DNA from: Allobosea sp. OK403
GTDB lineage: Bacteria > Pseudomonadota > Alphaproteobacteria > Rhizobiales > Beijerinckiaceae
Assembly (NCBI RefSeq): GCF_900113835.1
Contig: NZ_FOQV01000002.1
Location: forward strand, 248,001-312,000
Length of the DNA: 64,000 nt
Direction of reading: 5' to 3'
The notes beneath the pieces were generated by a model. The model had not been told where the DNA came from. It made no database searches and saw only the letters and a program-made list of their open reading frames with translations. This document shows, piece after piece, positions 20,064 through 28,909 of this stretch. Numbering within the stretch: position 1 is the first letter of the stretch; each line of letters opens with the position of its first letter. The position numbers were made by a program, and so were the translations under genes.

Positions 20064-21272
20064 ATGACCGCTCCCGAAGGAAACCCCGCCGCCGGCGGCT
20101 GGATTGAACCGCGCGCGACCGCGCTGCTGGTACTGGCCAACGGCATGGTGCTCGAGGGCTTCGGCCTGGGCGCGACCGGCCAGGCGCCCGGCGAACTCTG
20201 CTTCAACACGGCGATGACCGGCTATCAGGAGATCCTGACCGACCCGTCCTATGCCGGGCAGATCATCACCTTCACCTTCCCCCATATCGGCAATGTCGGC
20301 GTCAACGAGGACGACGTCGAGACGGTCAACGCCGCCGCCTCCTCGGGCGTGCGCGGCCTCGTGCTGCATGCCGCGATCACCGAGCCCTCGAACTGGCGCG
20401 CCAACCGGCATTTCGACGCCTGGCTGAAAGCCCGCAACATCGTCGGCATCAGCGGCGTCGACACCCGCGCGCTGACCGCCCTGATCCGCGACAATGGCAT
20501 GCCCAACGCAATCATCGCCCACAGCCCCGACGGCGTCTTCGACATCGAGCGGCTCAAGCGTGAAGCCGCGGCGCTGCCCGACATGGCCGGACTCGACCTT
20601 GTGCCACTGGTCACCGCCGCCCAGCGCTATAGCTGGGACGAGACGCCCTGGATCTGGCCCGCTGGCTATGGCAAGCGCGAGAGCGTTGTCCACAAGGTCG
20701 TCGCGATCGACTACGGCGTGAAGCGCAACATCCTGCGCTTGCTCTCCAAGGCCGGCTGCGAGGTCACGGTCGTGCCCTCGACCGCCAGCGCCGAGGACAT
20801 CCTGGCGCTGCAGCCCGATGGCATCTTCCTCTCGAACGGACCAGGCGACCCGGCCGCCACCGGCGAATATGCCGTGCCGGTGATCAAGGCGCTGCTCGAC
20901 AAGAAGATCCCGACCTTCGGCATCTGCCTCGGCCACCAGATGATGGCGCTCGCCATCGGTGGCCAGACCATGAAGATGAAGCAGGGCCACCACGGCGCCA
21001 ACCACCCTGTGCAGGACAAGACCACGGGCAAGGTCGAGATCGTCTCGATGAATCACGGCTTCGCGGTCGATCCAGCCTCTTTGCCGGCGCATGCGGTCGA
21101 GACCCATGTCTCGCTCTTCGACGGCTCCAACAGCGGCATCGCGCTCACCGACCGCCCGGCCTTCAGCGTGCAGCACCACCCCGAGGCCTCGCCGGGCCCG
21201 CAGGACAGCCACTACCTGTTCGCCCGCTTCGTCGAGATGATGGCGGCGGAAAAGGCCAAGACGGCGGCCTGA
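20064..21272 (+). CDS. carA: Carbamoyl-phosphate synthase small (glutaminase) subunit
   Basis: A 402-residue subunit that hydrolyses glutamine and channels ammonia to CarB for carbamoyl phosphate, the precursor of arginine and pyrimidines. The N-terminal domain is typical (GELCFNTAMTGYQEILTDPS). The class I amidotransferase domain has nucleophile Cys in FGICLGHQMMALAIGG and the His/Glu pair in VQHHPEASPGP. A TTGACG-N16-TTAAGG sequence at 19948-19975 could be its promoter. carB lies 15.8 kb downstream on the same strand. Confidence 0.98.
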   Translation: MTAPEGNPAAGGWIEPRATALLVLANGMVLEGFGLGATGQAPGELCFNTAMTGYQEILTDPSYAGQIITFTFPHIGNVGVNEDDVETVNAAASSGVRGLVLHAAITEPSNWRANRHFDAWLKARNIVGISGVDTRALTALIRDNGMPNAIIAHSPDGVFDIERLKREAAALPDMAGLDLVPLVTAAQRYSWDETPWIWPAGYGKRESVVHKVVAIDYGVKRNILRLLSKAGCEVTVVPSTASAEDILALQPDGIFLSNGPGDPAATGEYAVPVIKALLDKKIPTFGICLGHQMMALAIGGQTMKMKQGHHGANHPVQDKTTGKVEIVSMNHGFAVDPASLPAHAVETHVSLFDGSNSGIALTDRPAFSVQHHPEASPGPQDSHYLFARFVEMMAAEKAKTAA

Positions 21273-21319
21273 AGACAGCGGCCTGAGCGCGGCATCCAGT
21301 CCTCGTCCCGAGGAGTGGA

Positions 21320-21405
21320 CGAAGCCCGCGTCTCGAAGGATGCTCCAGCACGCTCTCAACCATCCCGTGAGGCGCCGCTTTCGCGGCCCCTCAGGATGAG
21401 GGCTG
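21320..21405. repeat. Intergenic palindromic repeat
   Basis: The sequence contains ccatcccgtgaggcgccgc facing gcggcccctcaggatgagg across a short loop, after a tctcgaaggatgctccagca segment. Similar elements are common between genes in this order. It lies between carA and the NIPSNAP gene. Confidence 0.6.
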
Positions 21406-21429
21406 CGACTATCGACAAAGGAGCCGGGC

Positions 21430-21768
21430 ATGATCCACCAACTGCGCATCTACGAGATCTTCGAGCGCAACAAGGCCGCCTTCCACGCCCGCTTCCGCGA
21501 TCACGCGATGCGGATCATGGCGCGGCACGGCTTCCAGATTGTGGCGATGTGGGAGACCGCGAGCGCCGGCCGCACCGAATTCGCCTATATCCTCGCCTGG
21601 CCCGACAACGAGACCCGGACAGCGCGCTGGACAACCTTCCTGGCCGACCCGGAATGGATCGAGATCAAGCGCGTCACCTCGATCGAATACGGCAATCTCG
21701 TCGGCACGATCGAGGACCGAATCATGACGCTGACGGATTATTCGCCAACCGGCGCGATTTCCGCTTGA
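21430..21768 (+). CDS. NIPSNAP family protein
   Basis: A 112-residue dimeric alpha+beta barrel-type protein of the NIPSNAP family. Evidence is the N-terminus MIHQLRIYEIFERNKAAFHA and the core VAMWETASAGRTEFAYILAW, which match the family. No defined enzymatic role is known for bacterial members. The ATG at 21430 has AAAGGAGCC upstream. A monocistron between two palindromic or low-information gaps. Confidence 0.88.
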   Translation: MIHQLRIYEIFERNKAAFHARFRDHAMRIMARHGFQIVAMWETASAGRTEFAYILAWPDNETRTARWTTFLADPEWIEIKRVTSIEYGNLVGTIEDRIMTLTDYSPTGAISA

Positions 21769-21982
21769 ACGCAGGCACCGAGCCCGCATTGGACGACGCC
21801 GACGGGGGGCCGCCGCCACATGAAAGCCTCGGTCCGGCTGAGAGGCTTGCTTGCGGGAGCCTGGCGCCAGCCGCGAACGCTATTCGATCTTCCAAAATCC
21901 GCGGCTTACGCTCAGAACCTCTCCATCATCCCCAGCGCCCGAAAGGCGTCCCGGATGATGATTTCTGTCTGAGCAAAAGCCG

Positions 21983-22420
21983 TTAGCTCTGGCTCAACAG
22001 GTCCCGCATCGCGACCAGCGCGGTAGCGTAGCCGCGCGCGCCGAGGCCGGCCATCACCGCTGTCGCGACCGGCGAGATCAGGGATTTATGATAGACCGCC
22101 TCGCGCTTGTGGACGTTCGAGATATGGAACTCGATGATCGGCCCCTCGAACATCTTGAGCGCGTCCATGATCGCGACGGAGGTGAAGGTGAAACCGGCCG
22201 GGTTGATGACGATGCCGGCACCCTCGTCGATCGCCTCGTGGATCCATTCGATCAGTTCGTATTCCCGGTTGGTCTGGCGGAAGACGATCTCGCGCTCTGG
22301 GACCGCAGCTCGGCAGAGCGCCTCGACCTCGGCCAGCGTGGTATGACCGTAGATCTCGGGCTGGCGGCGGCCAAGGCGGTTCAGATTGGGTCCGTTCAGG
22401 ACATAGATCGGCTTCTTCAT
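21983..22420 (-). CDS. aroQ: Type II 3-dehydroquinate dehydratase
   Basis: A 145-residue dodecameric shikimate-pathway enzyme converting 3-dehydroquinate to 3-dehydroshikimate. The active-site loop [18 protein letters not shown] carries the catalytic Arg and Tyr; [16 protein letters not shown] and [20 protein letters not shown] complete the site, with His present. The ATG at 22420 gives the standard N-terminus. It follows a solute-binding-protein gene by 75 bp, with a strong hairpin between, so independent expression is likely. Confidence 0.97.
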   Translation of the reverse strand: MKKPIYVLNGPNLNRLGRRQPEIYGHTTLAEVEALCRAAVPEREIVFRQTNREYELIEWIHEAIDEGAGIVINPAGFTFTSVAIMDALKMFEGPIIEFHISNVHKREAVYHKSLISPVATAVMAGLGARGYATALVAMRDLLSQS

Positions 22421-22455
22421 GGACAGGCTCCGTAGCAACCGCCGCTAACTGGCTA

Positions 22456-22490
22456 GCCTGCCGCGCCACCGGGATGGCGGCGCGGCAGGC
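22456..22490 (-). terminator. Strong hairpin downstream of the amino-acid-binding protein gene
   Basis: GCCTGCCGCGCC and GGCGCGGCAGGC form a perfect 12-bp stem over an 11-nt loop, starting 5 bp after the stop of the binding-protein gene. There is no T run, so termination would be weak or the hairpin may stabilise the mRNA 3' end. Confidence 0.55.
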
Positions 22491-22495
22491 CACGA

Positions 22496-23329
22496 TCAGC
22501 TGACGGTGAAGGGGATGTTCTCGATGCTGTCCGGAAACTTATGCACCGGCACCTTCATCCACTTGTCGTAGACCTTCTGAAGCTCGCCATTGGCCTTGAT
22601 CTTGTCGATGAAGACATTGATCGCGGCGTTGATCTCCTTCTCTCCCAACCGCGTGCAGGCGCCGTTGTAAAGGTTCTGGAATTCGAGCTTGTTCTCGAAG
22701 ATGCCAGGCCGCGCCTGCTCGATCCGCTGGAGGTAGAAGATGTTGCCGCCCAGCGCCTGGACCTGGCCCGAGACCAGCGCCTGGATACTGGGCGCATCGC
22801 CGTCATAGCGGCGGATCGTGGTGTTGGCCGGAGCATTCTTGGTCACTTGCGTGTCCTGGGCCGCGCCCTTCGCCACGCCGATGGTGTAGCGGCCCATATC
22901 CGCATTGGTCTTGATGCTTTCCGCCTTCGGGCCGATCAGGACGATGGTGTTGGCGACATAAGGCTTGCTGAACTGCACGGCCTTGGCCCGCTCCGGCAGC
23001 ATCGCCATCGTGGCGAAGAGCAGGTCGACGCGCCCGGTCGTCAGCGCCGGGATGCGGTTATTGACCTCCAGCGCCACGAACTCGACGGAAACGCCAAGCT
23101 CCTTGCCGAAGAGCTCGGCGATATCGGCATCCAGCCCCTCCTGCTTGCCGGCGCTGTTGACGAAGCCCCAGGGCGGGTTGTCGCCTTGAATCCCGACCAC
23201 CAGCTTGCCCCGGCTCTTGATCTCGGCCGGGGTGATCGCCAGCGCCGGCCGCGTCGCAATTGCCGGCGCGGCAAGAAGCGCAGCGCCTCCCAGCAGAATG
23301 TCGCGTCGCAGAAATTTCGGTCTAGACAT
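22496..23329 (-). CDS. ABC transporter substrate-binding protein, amino-acid (family 3) type
   Basis: A 277-residue periplasmic binding protein. The signal peptide is RR-containing (FLRRDILLGGAALLAAPAIA) and could be Tat or Sec. The family 3 fold is recognisable in KLVVGIQGDNPPWGFVN, DADIAELFGKELGVSVEFVA and FATMAMLPERAKAVQFSKPY. No permease or ATPase gene is adjacent, so it must work with components encoded elsewhere. The divergent GntR gene 250 bp away is its probable regulator. Confidence 0.92.
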   Translation of the reverse strand: MSRPKFLRRDILLGGAALLAAPAIATRPALAITPAEIKSRGKLVVGIQGDNPPWGFVNSAGKQEGLDADIAELFGKELGVSVEFVALEVNNRIPALTTGRVDLLFATMAMLPERAKAVQFSKPYVANTIVLIGPKAESIKTNADMGRYTIGVAKGAAQDTQVTKNAPANTTIRRYDGDAPSIQALVSGQVQALGGNIFYLQRIEQARPGIFENKLEFQNLYNGACTRLGEKEINAAINVFIDKIKANGELQKVYDKWMKVPVHKFPDSIENIPFTVS

Positions 23330-23581
23330 CGGTGTTCCCTCCCCAGGGTTACAGGTCGCACGGCACTTTGCGGCCGTGATCGGCTCTCGCTCCCGCTTGC
23401 CGCGGGTAGCTCAGGCATCAATCTTTCATCTGCAGAAATTAATTTCAACTGATGAACTGCAAAACATCAGATATAACGATCCAATATCGGCCGTTGCGTC
23501 CCGGCCGGCCTCCTTTCCAGCCTCGGTCTAAGCCGGAGTGCGGTAGGCCCAGGGTCGAGCCTGCGAATGCGAGCACTGTGA

Positions 23582-24274
23582 ATGAACGATCTTTCCGCCC
23601 ATATCCTGCGCGATGAGACCGACGCCGGAACAGCCGGCGAGCAAGCCTATGACCGGTTGCGCGCCGACATCGTCTTCGGGCGCCTGCAGCCCGGGCAGCG
23701 GCTCAAGCTGGAGCGGCTGCGGCTGGATTACGGCGTCGGCATCAGCACCTTGCGCGAAATTCTCAACCGCCTGGTGCCGGAAGGCCTGGTCGTCGCCGAG
23801 GGACAGCGCGGTTTCCAGGTCGCGCCCTGTTCGGCGGCTGACCTCAAGGAGATCGCCGCGCTGCGCCTCCTGCTCGAACGCCACGCGATGGAGCAATCCT
23901 TCCAGGCCGGCGACATGGAATGGGAAGGCCGCGTCGTCGCCGCCCATCACAAGCTCGCCCGGATGGAGGCCCAGTTGCTCGCCGGCGACCGCTCCAATGC
24001 CGAGCCCTGGAAACGTTATGACTGGGAGTTTCACCAGGCGCTGGTCTCGGCCTGCGGCTCGCGCGCGCTGCTGGCCCTGCATTCGGGCGTCTATGACCGT
24101 TATCTGCGCTATCAGATGGTTTTCGTCATCTTCCGCGGAGAAATCGCCGCCGACGAGCACCGGGCCTTGCTGGATGCAGCCTTGAAACGCCAAGCCGCCA
24201 GGGCGCAGGAGATCCTGTCCGCCCATATCTGGGGCTGCGTCGACTTCGCGCTCAGCCGGGGTCTGTCGAGCTGA
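23582..24274 (+). CDS. GntR-family (FCD) transcriptional regulator
   Basis: A 230-residue regulator. The winged helix-turn-helix is at residues ~18-80 (YDRLRADIVFGRLQPGQRLK, GISTLREILNRLVPEGLVV), followed by an all-helical FCD ligand-binding domain with metal-type residues (YDWEFHQALVSACGS, SAHIWGCVDFAL). FCD regulators usually respond to small organic acids or amino acids. It is divergent from the orphan binding-protein gene and probably controls it and itself from the shared 252-bp region. Confidence 0.92.
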   Translation: MNDLSAHILRDETDAGTAGEQAYDRLRADIVFGRLQPGQRLKLERLRLDYGVGISTLREILNRLVPEGLVVAEGQRGFQVAPCSAADLKEIAALRLLLERHAMEQSFQAGDMEWEGRVVAAHHKLARMEAQLLAGDRSNAEPWKRYDWEFHQALVSACGSRALLALHSGVYDRYLRYQMVFVIFRGEIAADEHRALLDAALKRQAARAQEILSAHIWGCVDFALSRGLSS

Positions 24275-24291
24275 GGCCAGCCGTTTGCTGG

Positions 24292-24320
24292 TTGACAGTC
24301 CCGTCGGCGCGGGATCTAAG
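24292..24320 (+). promoter_or_regulatory. Sigma-70 promoter for the tyrA leader transcript
   Basis: A perfect -35 TTGACA (24292-24297), a 17-bp spacer and -10 TCTAAG (24315-24320, four of six matches). The expected start is about 24326-24328, which is the first base of the leader ATG at 24327, so the message would be leaderless. Confidence 0.65.
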
Positions 24321-24326
24321 CGGCGC

Positions 24327-24380
24327 ATGACCAGCCCCGCCCTGCTCCGCACCCAGCAGTATTACGCGCTCTTTTCATAA
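24327..24380 (+). CDS. Putative 17-residue leader peptide of tyrA (MTSPALLRTQQYYALFS)
   Basis: This short frame runs from ATG at 24327 to TAA at 24378. It has two adjacent tyrosine codons (TAT TAC, 24360-24365) and a phenylalanine codon just before a hairpin that overlaps its stop. The predicted transcription start coincides with its ATG, as known for the leaderless trpL leader in Sinorhizobium. The next gene, tyrA, makes the tyrosine precursor. Ribosome stalling at the Tyr codons could therefore sense charged tRNA-Tyr. This is an inference from arrangement; no homologue was checked. Confidence 0.6.
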   Translation: MTSPALLRTQQYYALFS

Positions 24381-24388
24381 GAGCGGGC
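24339..24388 (+). promoter_or_regulatory. Mutually exclusive hairpins in the tyrA leader
   Basis: CGCTCTT (24367-24373) pairs with AAGAGCG (24379-24385) around a 5-nt loop. The overlapping segment GAGCGGGC (24381-24388) can instead pair with GCCCTGCTC (24339-24347) with one bulge. Both are followed by GCATTTTC. The first arm lies in leader codons 5-7 and the second begins right after the Tyr codons, so ribosome position would choose the fold. A classical long T run is lacking. Confidence 0.5.
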
Positions 24389-24470
24389 GCATTTTCATGT
24401 TCAACCGCTGCGTTTGGCGGATGAACTAGAAGCAGTCACCCGGCATCGCGGCCCCCGAGAGGACCAGACG

Positions 24471-25274
24471 ATGCCTACCCAGCGACATTCATTCTCCTCG
24501 ATCGGCCTGATGGGCTTTGGCGCCTTCGGCCGGCTGATAGCGCGGCACCTCCAGCCGCATCTGCCACTTGTCGTCTTCGATCCGGCGCACGCGCCCGAGG
24601 CCGACGGCTCCGGCAAGGGCCTTGCTCCCGGCGACATCGTGCAGGTCGCCGCCTGCGACATCGTCATTCTCGCCGTCCCGGTCGACCGGCTGCCGGAAGC
24701 CATAGCGAGCCTGCGCCCGCATCTGCGCACCGGGGCGATCGTGCTCGATGTCGGCTCGGTGAAGATCGAGCCGGCACGCCTGCTGCTCGCCGAACTGCCC
24801 GACGATGTCGAGATCATCGGCACCCACCCGCTCTTCGGGCCGCAGAGCGCGCGCAACGGCATTGCAGGCCTGAAGATCGCGCTCAGCCCGATCCGCGGCG
24901 ACAGCTTTCGCCGGATCGCGGCCTTCCTGCGCCATGTCCTGAAGCTCGACGTCATCCTGACCACGCCGGATGCGCATGACCGCGACATGGCAATGGTGCA
25001 GGGGCTGACCCATCTCGTGGCAAAGATCCTCGTCCGGATGGAGCCGATGCCGCGCCGCATGACGACGAAGAGCTTCGAGCTGTTGATGCAGGCGACCGAG
25101 ATGGTGCGCCATGACGCGCCCGGCGTCTTCCTCGCGATCGAACGCGCCAACCCGCATGCGCGGGCCGTGCGCGAGCGCTTCTTCGGCTATGCTGAGGAGC
25201 TGACCGAGACCTTGGAGCGCGGGCATGACACGCCGCCTCCGGCAGCTAGAGAAATCGAAGCGGAAATTGCGTGA
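24471..25274 (+). CDS. tyrA: Prephenate/arogenate dehydrogenase
   Basis: A 267-residue NAD(P)-dependent enzyme of tyrosine synthesis that oxidatively decarboxylates prephenate or arogenate. The Rossmann motif GLMGFGAFGRLIARHL and the family signature IIGTHPLFGPQSARNG are present, and the catalytic His is expected in THPLFGP. There is no chorismate mutase or ACT domain, so tyrosine feedback on the protein itself is not evident. That makes control at the leader more plausible. The ATG at 24471 follows GAGAGGA by about 8 bp. A 144-nt leader separates it from the predicted start. Confidence 0.92.
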   Translation: MPTQRHSFSSIGLMGFGAFGRLIARHLQPHLPLVVFDPAHAPEADGSGKGLAPGDIVQVAACDIVILAVPVDRLPEAIASLRPHLRTGAIVLDVGSVKIEPARLLLAELPDDVEIIGTHPLFGPQSARNGIAGLKIALSPIRGDSFRRIAAFLRHVLKLDVILTTPDAHDRDMAMVQGLTHLVAKILVRMEPMPRRMTTKSFELLMQATEMVRHDAPGVFLAIERANPHARAVRERFFGYAEELTETLERGHDTPPPAAREIEAEIA

Positions 25275-25447
25275 TGGCGGCGGCACTCCCGACGATTGGC
25301 GGCATTCGAAACCGGACGCCACTCCCCAAGCCTGCGGTCGCCTTGGGATGGAAACGCAGATCAGCGATCGATATCTGGGCCTCGGGAGATCGCTCTTTCC
25401 TCCGCTCATGAATCATTGGACGATACGCACAAAGCCCATAGCCGAAG

Positions 25448-26287
25448 GTGATCCGGGTGATCCCCAGGACTGGCCCAGTTGGCACGAGCCAGACAGGGAG
25501 GAAGCGGCAAGCTGCAAAGCTGCTTGCCGCGATCCTCATGCTTTATCTTGCCGTCAGCTATCTCATTCTCCCAGCGATCTGGACCCGCATCGAGCGCGAG
25601 GCGGGGCTTTCGAAGCGGACAATGGTGACTGCGAACGCACAGGGTATTGCTGGCGATCCAATCAATATCGGCCTGATTGGAGAACGTGACGATGTCGTTC
25701 GGGCATTCAATGCTGCCGGCTGGTACCCCGCCGACCCGGTTACCCTGCGAACAAGCCTGGAGATCATCGGGAGCGTCTTGCTCAACAGGCCCTATAGAAA
25801 CGCGCCGGTGAGCCCCCTCTTCTTCGAAGGCAGGCGCGAGGACTTCGCGTTTGAGAAGCCGGTAGGCATCAGCGCAAATCGCCGGGAGCATGTGCGGCTT
25901 TGGCAGGTGATTGCGAACGGAGCCGATGCCCGCCCTGTCTGGCTCGGCTCCGCAACATTTGACAGCGGGGTAACGCTCAGCCGCGACACCGGACAGGTTA
26001 CGCACCGCATCGCGCCCAATGTCGATGAAGAGCGCAACAGGCTGATCGAGGGCCTGAACAGCGCCCGCATGGTGACCAGCATTGATCAGATGAACGGCCT
26101 TGGCCCAACACTGACCGGTCGAAATGGTGAAGGGGATCCCTATTATTCCGATGGCGAGATCTGGATAGCGCGCCTCGTCAGCGCGGGAAGCCAAGCGGAC
26201 AAGCCCGCTGACATCACTGCTCCACCGCCACTGATACAGCTCAAGGACATTGCGTTTTCCTTGGGATCTCGTCTCTTCGGTGACTGA
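25448..26287 (+). CDS. LssY C-terminal-domain membrane-anchored protein
   Basis: A protein of about 279 residues with one N-terminal helix (LLAAILMLYLAVSYLILPAI) and a periplasmic LssY_C-type domain (DDVVRAFNAAGWYPADPVTL, NRPYRNAPVSPLFFEGRRED, HVRLWQVIANGADARPVWLG). The domain is named from Legionella LssY, where it is fused to a PAP2 phosphatase; its function alone is unknown. The GTG at 25448 has no clear ribosome site, so the start is uncertain. No operon partner. Confidence 0.8.
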   Translation: MIRVIPRTGPVGTSQTGRKRQAAKLLAAILMLYLAVSYLILPAIWTRIEREAGLSKRTMVTANAQGIAGDPINIGLIGERDDVVRAFNAAGWYPADPVTLRTSLEIIGSVLLNRPYRNAPVSPLFFEGRREDFAFEKPVGISANRREHVRLWQVIANGADARPVWLGSATFDSGVTLSRDTGQVTHRIAPNVDEERNRLIEGLNSARMVTSIDQMNGLGPTLTGRNGEGDPYYSDGEIWIARLVSAGSQADKPADITAPPPLIQLKDIAFSLGSRLFGD

Positions 26288-26383
26288 CGGTGTTTTGGTT
26301 GAAATCTCCAAACCTTTGATGCCGCCGCATGCTTTTCCGGCCAGCCTCTCGGGATGAGGCCTTTGCTATCATCGAACAGTCTC

Positions 26384-27316
26384 TCACGCCGCTTTCGCCT
26401 CGATCTTCAAGAACCCTGCGAGCTTGCCGGCAGGCAGCTCCGCCTCCTTCGCAATCCGCAGCGCCAGTGCCAGCGCGGCTGGGCGCAGCTGGCCGAGTGG
26501 GCGGTCGAGCCAGTAGGAGACCGGATTCAGCGCGGTGCGAGGGTCGACCATCGCGACCCGGCCCATCTCGACCTGGGCATGCGCCAGAGGCGGGCGCGCG
26601 AGAGCCAGCCCAAGCCCGCAGGCGGCAGCGTCGAGCACGAGATTATAGTCCTCGAACCTTCGATCCTGCGGGCGTGGGCGATAATCCAGCCCATGGCTCG
26701 CGAACCAGGCACGCCAGCCCGCGGCATCCGAATCATGGATCAGCGGATATGCCAGCAGGCGTTCCGGCCGGCCCTGCCCGATCGCCCGAGCGAGCTCCGG
26801 CGAGGCGATCGGATAGCACCATTCCTCGAAGAGCTGCACCGAGATGCGACCGGGCGCGCCGCCGCGCCCGCAGCGAATGGCGAGGTCGATGCCCTCGTCA
26901 TCGAGATCCACGCGACGGTGGTCGACCTGCAGCACGATGCGCAGGGCAGGATTGCCGCTTTCGAGCTGGTGCATGCGCGGCATCAGCCAGAGGCTGCAGA
27001 CGGAAGGCGTCGCGCTGAAGCGCACCACGGCTGCGCCCCGCGCCTCGGTCCAGCGGTCCGAGGTATCGGCAATCAGCGAAAACGCCTCCTGCGTGCGCTG
27101 GAGCAGGCGCTGGCCCTCCGGCGTCAGCGCCACGCCGCGCGCCTGCCGCTCGAAGACGCGCAGGCCCAGCCAATGCTCGAGCTTCGCCACTTGCCGGCTG
27201 ACCGCACCATGGGTCAGGTTCAGCGCCTCGGCCGCGGCTGAGAAGCTGCCGGTGCGCGCCGCCGTTTCGAAAGCACGCAATGTGTCGAGCGGCGGAAGGT
27301 TCGAGCTGTGATCCAT
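26384..27316 (-). CDS. LysR-family transcriptional regulator, GcvA-like
   Basis: A 310-residue regulator. The N-terminal winged HTH (PPLDTLRAFETAARTGSFSA, NLTHGAVSRQVAKLEHWLGL) matches the GcvA subgroup, and a LysR substrate-binding domain follows. The ATG at 27316 is chosen over the GTG two codons upstream. It is divergently transcribed from the EamA exporter gene 90 bp away, the usual arrangement when a LysR protein controls its neighbour. Confidence 0.93.
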   Translation of the reverse strand: MDHSSNLPPLDTLRAFETAARTGSFSAAAEALNLTHGAVSRQVAKLEHWLGLRVFERQARGVALTPEGQRLLQRTQEAFSLIADTSDRWTEARGAAVVRFSATPSVCSLWLMPRMHQLESGNPALRIVLQVDHRRVDLDDEGIDLAIRCGRGGAPGRISVQLFEEWCYPIASPELARAIGQGRPERLLAYPLIHDSDAAGWRAWFASHGLDYRPRPQDRRFEDYNLVLDAAACGLGLALARPPLAHAQVEMGRVAMVDPRTALNPVSYWLDRPLGQLRPAALALALRIAKEAELPAGKLAGFLKIEAKAA

Positions 27317-27406
27317 TCTCACAGCTCACCCTCGAATTCATCGTTTGTCAATCAGCTGGGGCAGGTATCTATGGCGGGTCATGCTCTCTCCCCGATGAGG
27401 TTCGCC

Positions 27407-28309
27407 ATGACCGCCGCCAGTGCCGCAGCGCCAATCCCCACCAAGTCCGCCTTCGACTCGACGACGCTGGGGCTGGCGATCTTCACCATCATCGCCTGGG
27501 CCTCGGCCTTCCCCGCGATCCGCGCCGCGCTCGGCGGCTTCGGCGCGCTCGAACTCGGCGCGGTGCGCTTCGCCATCGCCGCCGTGCCGGCCGCGCTGTT
27601 CCTTGCCGTCACCCGGCCAAAGCTGCCGGAATGGCGCGACGCCTGGCGCTTCGGCTTCGGCGGGCTCGTCTTCGTCGCGGGCTATACCGTGCTGCTCAAT
27701 CTCGGCCAGCAGACGGTCTCGGCCGGTGCGGCAAGCTTCATCATCAACATCAACCCAATCATCACGGCAGCGCTCGCCATGCTGGTGCTGGGCGAGCGTT
27801 TCACCGGCAGCCAATGGCTCGGCAGCGCGATCTCGCTCGCCGGCGTCGGGGTGATCGCCTTCGGGCAGAACGGCGCGGCGCTCGACCTCGGCATCGGCGT
27901 GCTGCTGGTGCTCGGCGCGGCCTTGTGCAACTCGCTCACTACCATTGTACAGAAGCCTCTTTTTGCCCAGCACAAGCCGCTGACGGTCACGGCCTGGAAC
28001 ATGGTGGTCGGTGGCCTCCTGCTCTCGCCCTTCCTGCCGAGCGGCATCGCCCAGGCGCAGACAGCCGCGACCGCCAGCCTCTACGCCATGTTCTATCTCG
28101 CCATCGTGCCGAGCCTGATCACCTATGCGACCTGGACGACGCTGCTCTCGCGCCTGCCGGCGGGCCGCGCCTCGAACCTGCTCTATGCCGCCCCGCCGGT
28201 CTCGCTCCTGATCAGCTATCTCTGGCTCGGCGAGGTGCCGAGCCTCCTCGGCATCCTCGGCGGCACGATGGCGCTGGGCGGCGTCGTCATCGTCAATCTG
28301 AAGCGCTGA
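27407..28309 (+). CDS. DMT superfamily exporter with two EamA domains
   Basis: A 300-residue inner-membrane protein with ten predicted helices in two EamA repeats (IFTIIAWASAFPAIRAALGG; GIGVLLVLGAALCNSLTTIV). It carries the loop FIININPIITAALAMLVLGE and the C-terminal WLGEVPSLLGILGGTMALGG. The ATG at 27407 has GAGG six bases upstream; ATGs at 27371 and 27395 are possible but have weaker sites. It probably exports a metabolite or amino acid under control of the divergent LysR gene. Confidence 0.92.
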   Translation: MTAASAAAPIPTKSAFDSTTLGLAIFTIIAWASAFPAIRAALGGFGALELGAVRFAIAAVPAALFLAVTRPKLPEWRDAWRFGFGGLVFVAGYTVLLNLGQQTVSAGAASFIININPIITAALAMLVLGERFTGSQWLGSAISLAGVGVIAFGQNGAALDLGIGVLLVLGAALCNSLTTIVQKPLFAQHKPLTVTAWNMVVGGLLLSPFLPSGIAQAQTAATASLYAMFYLAIVPSLITYATWTTLLSRLPAGRASNLLYAAPPVSLLISYLWLGEVPSLLGILGGTMALGGVVIVNLKR

Positions 28310-28354
28310 CGCAGCACTTCCAACCCGGCGGCGGGGCTGCGATACTGGCCGGCC

Positions 28355-28909
28355 ATGCCTGTGACGATCTTCCTCCTGCGCGCCGTCAATGTCGGTGGCG
28401 CCAGCACCATCAAGATGGAGGCCCTGCGCGCGCTCTGCCCGCCGCTGGGCCTTCGCCATGCCGCGACCCTGCTGCAGAGCGGCAATCTCGTCGCCTCCCA
28501 TGACAGCGAAGCGCGCGAGACAATCGCCCTGAAGCTGGAAGAGGCGATCGCTGCCACGCATCCGATGCGCCCGCGCGTGATTGCCCGCAGCCAGGTAGAG
28601 CTGCAGGATATCCTGACGCATTCTCCGCTGCCGGCCGCCGAGCGCCAACCGAATTGGCTTCTGGTGATGCCGCTCGACGCGGTCCCAACTGATGGCGCAA
28701 TCGACCGTCTGCGCGCCTGGCATAAGGGGCCCGAGGAGATCGGCCTGCGCGGGCGTGACCTCTATCTACACTACAGCGAGGGCATCGGCCGCTCGAAGCT
28801 GACCAATGCCGTGATCGAAAGGCATCTCGGCGTGCAGGGCACCGCCCGAAACTGGACGACGCTGACGAAGCTCGCGGCGCTGGCCCAGGAGGTCGCTGCC
28901 CATGGCTGA
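28355..28909 (+). CDS. DUF1697 protein
   Basis: A 184-residue cytoplasmic protein with DUF1697 landmarks: FLLRAVNVGGASTIKMEALR at the N-terminus, LLQSGNLVASHDSEARET in the middle, and YLHYSEGIGRSKLTNAVIER and ARNWTTLTKLAALAQEV at the end. The family has no assigned biochemical function. It overlaps the downstream acetyltransferase gene by 8 bp, indicating a two-gene operon with coupled translation. Confidence 0.9.
   Translation: MPVTIFLLRAVNVGGASTIKMEALRALCPPLGLRHAATLLQSGNLVASHDSEARETIALKLEEAIAATHPMRPRVIARSQVELQDILTHSPLPAAERQPNWLLVMPLDAVPTDGAIDRLRAWHKGPEEIGLRGRDLYLHYSEGIGRSKLTNAVIERHLGVQGTARNWTTLTKLAALAQEVAAHG

Noticed and set aside
24399-24426. A second terminator hairpin in the tyrA leader (GTTCA...TGAAC with CCGC/GCGG inside)
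   Set aside because: It forms a stem but no T run follows, and it is not needed for the proposed switch.
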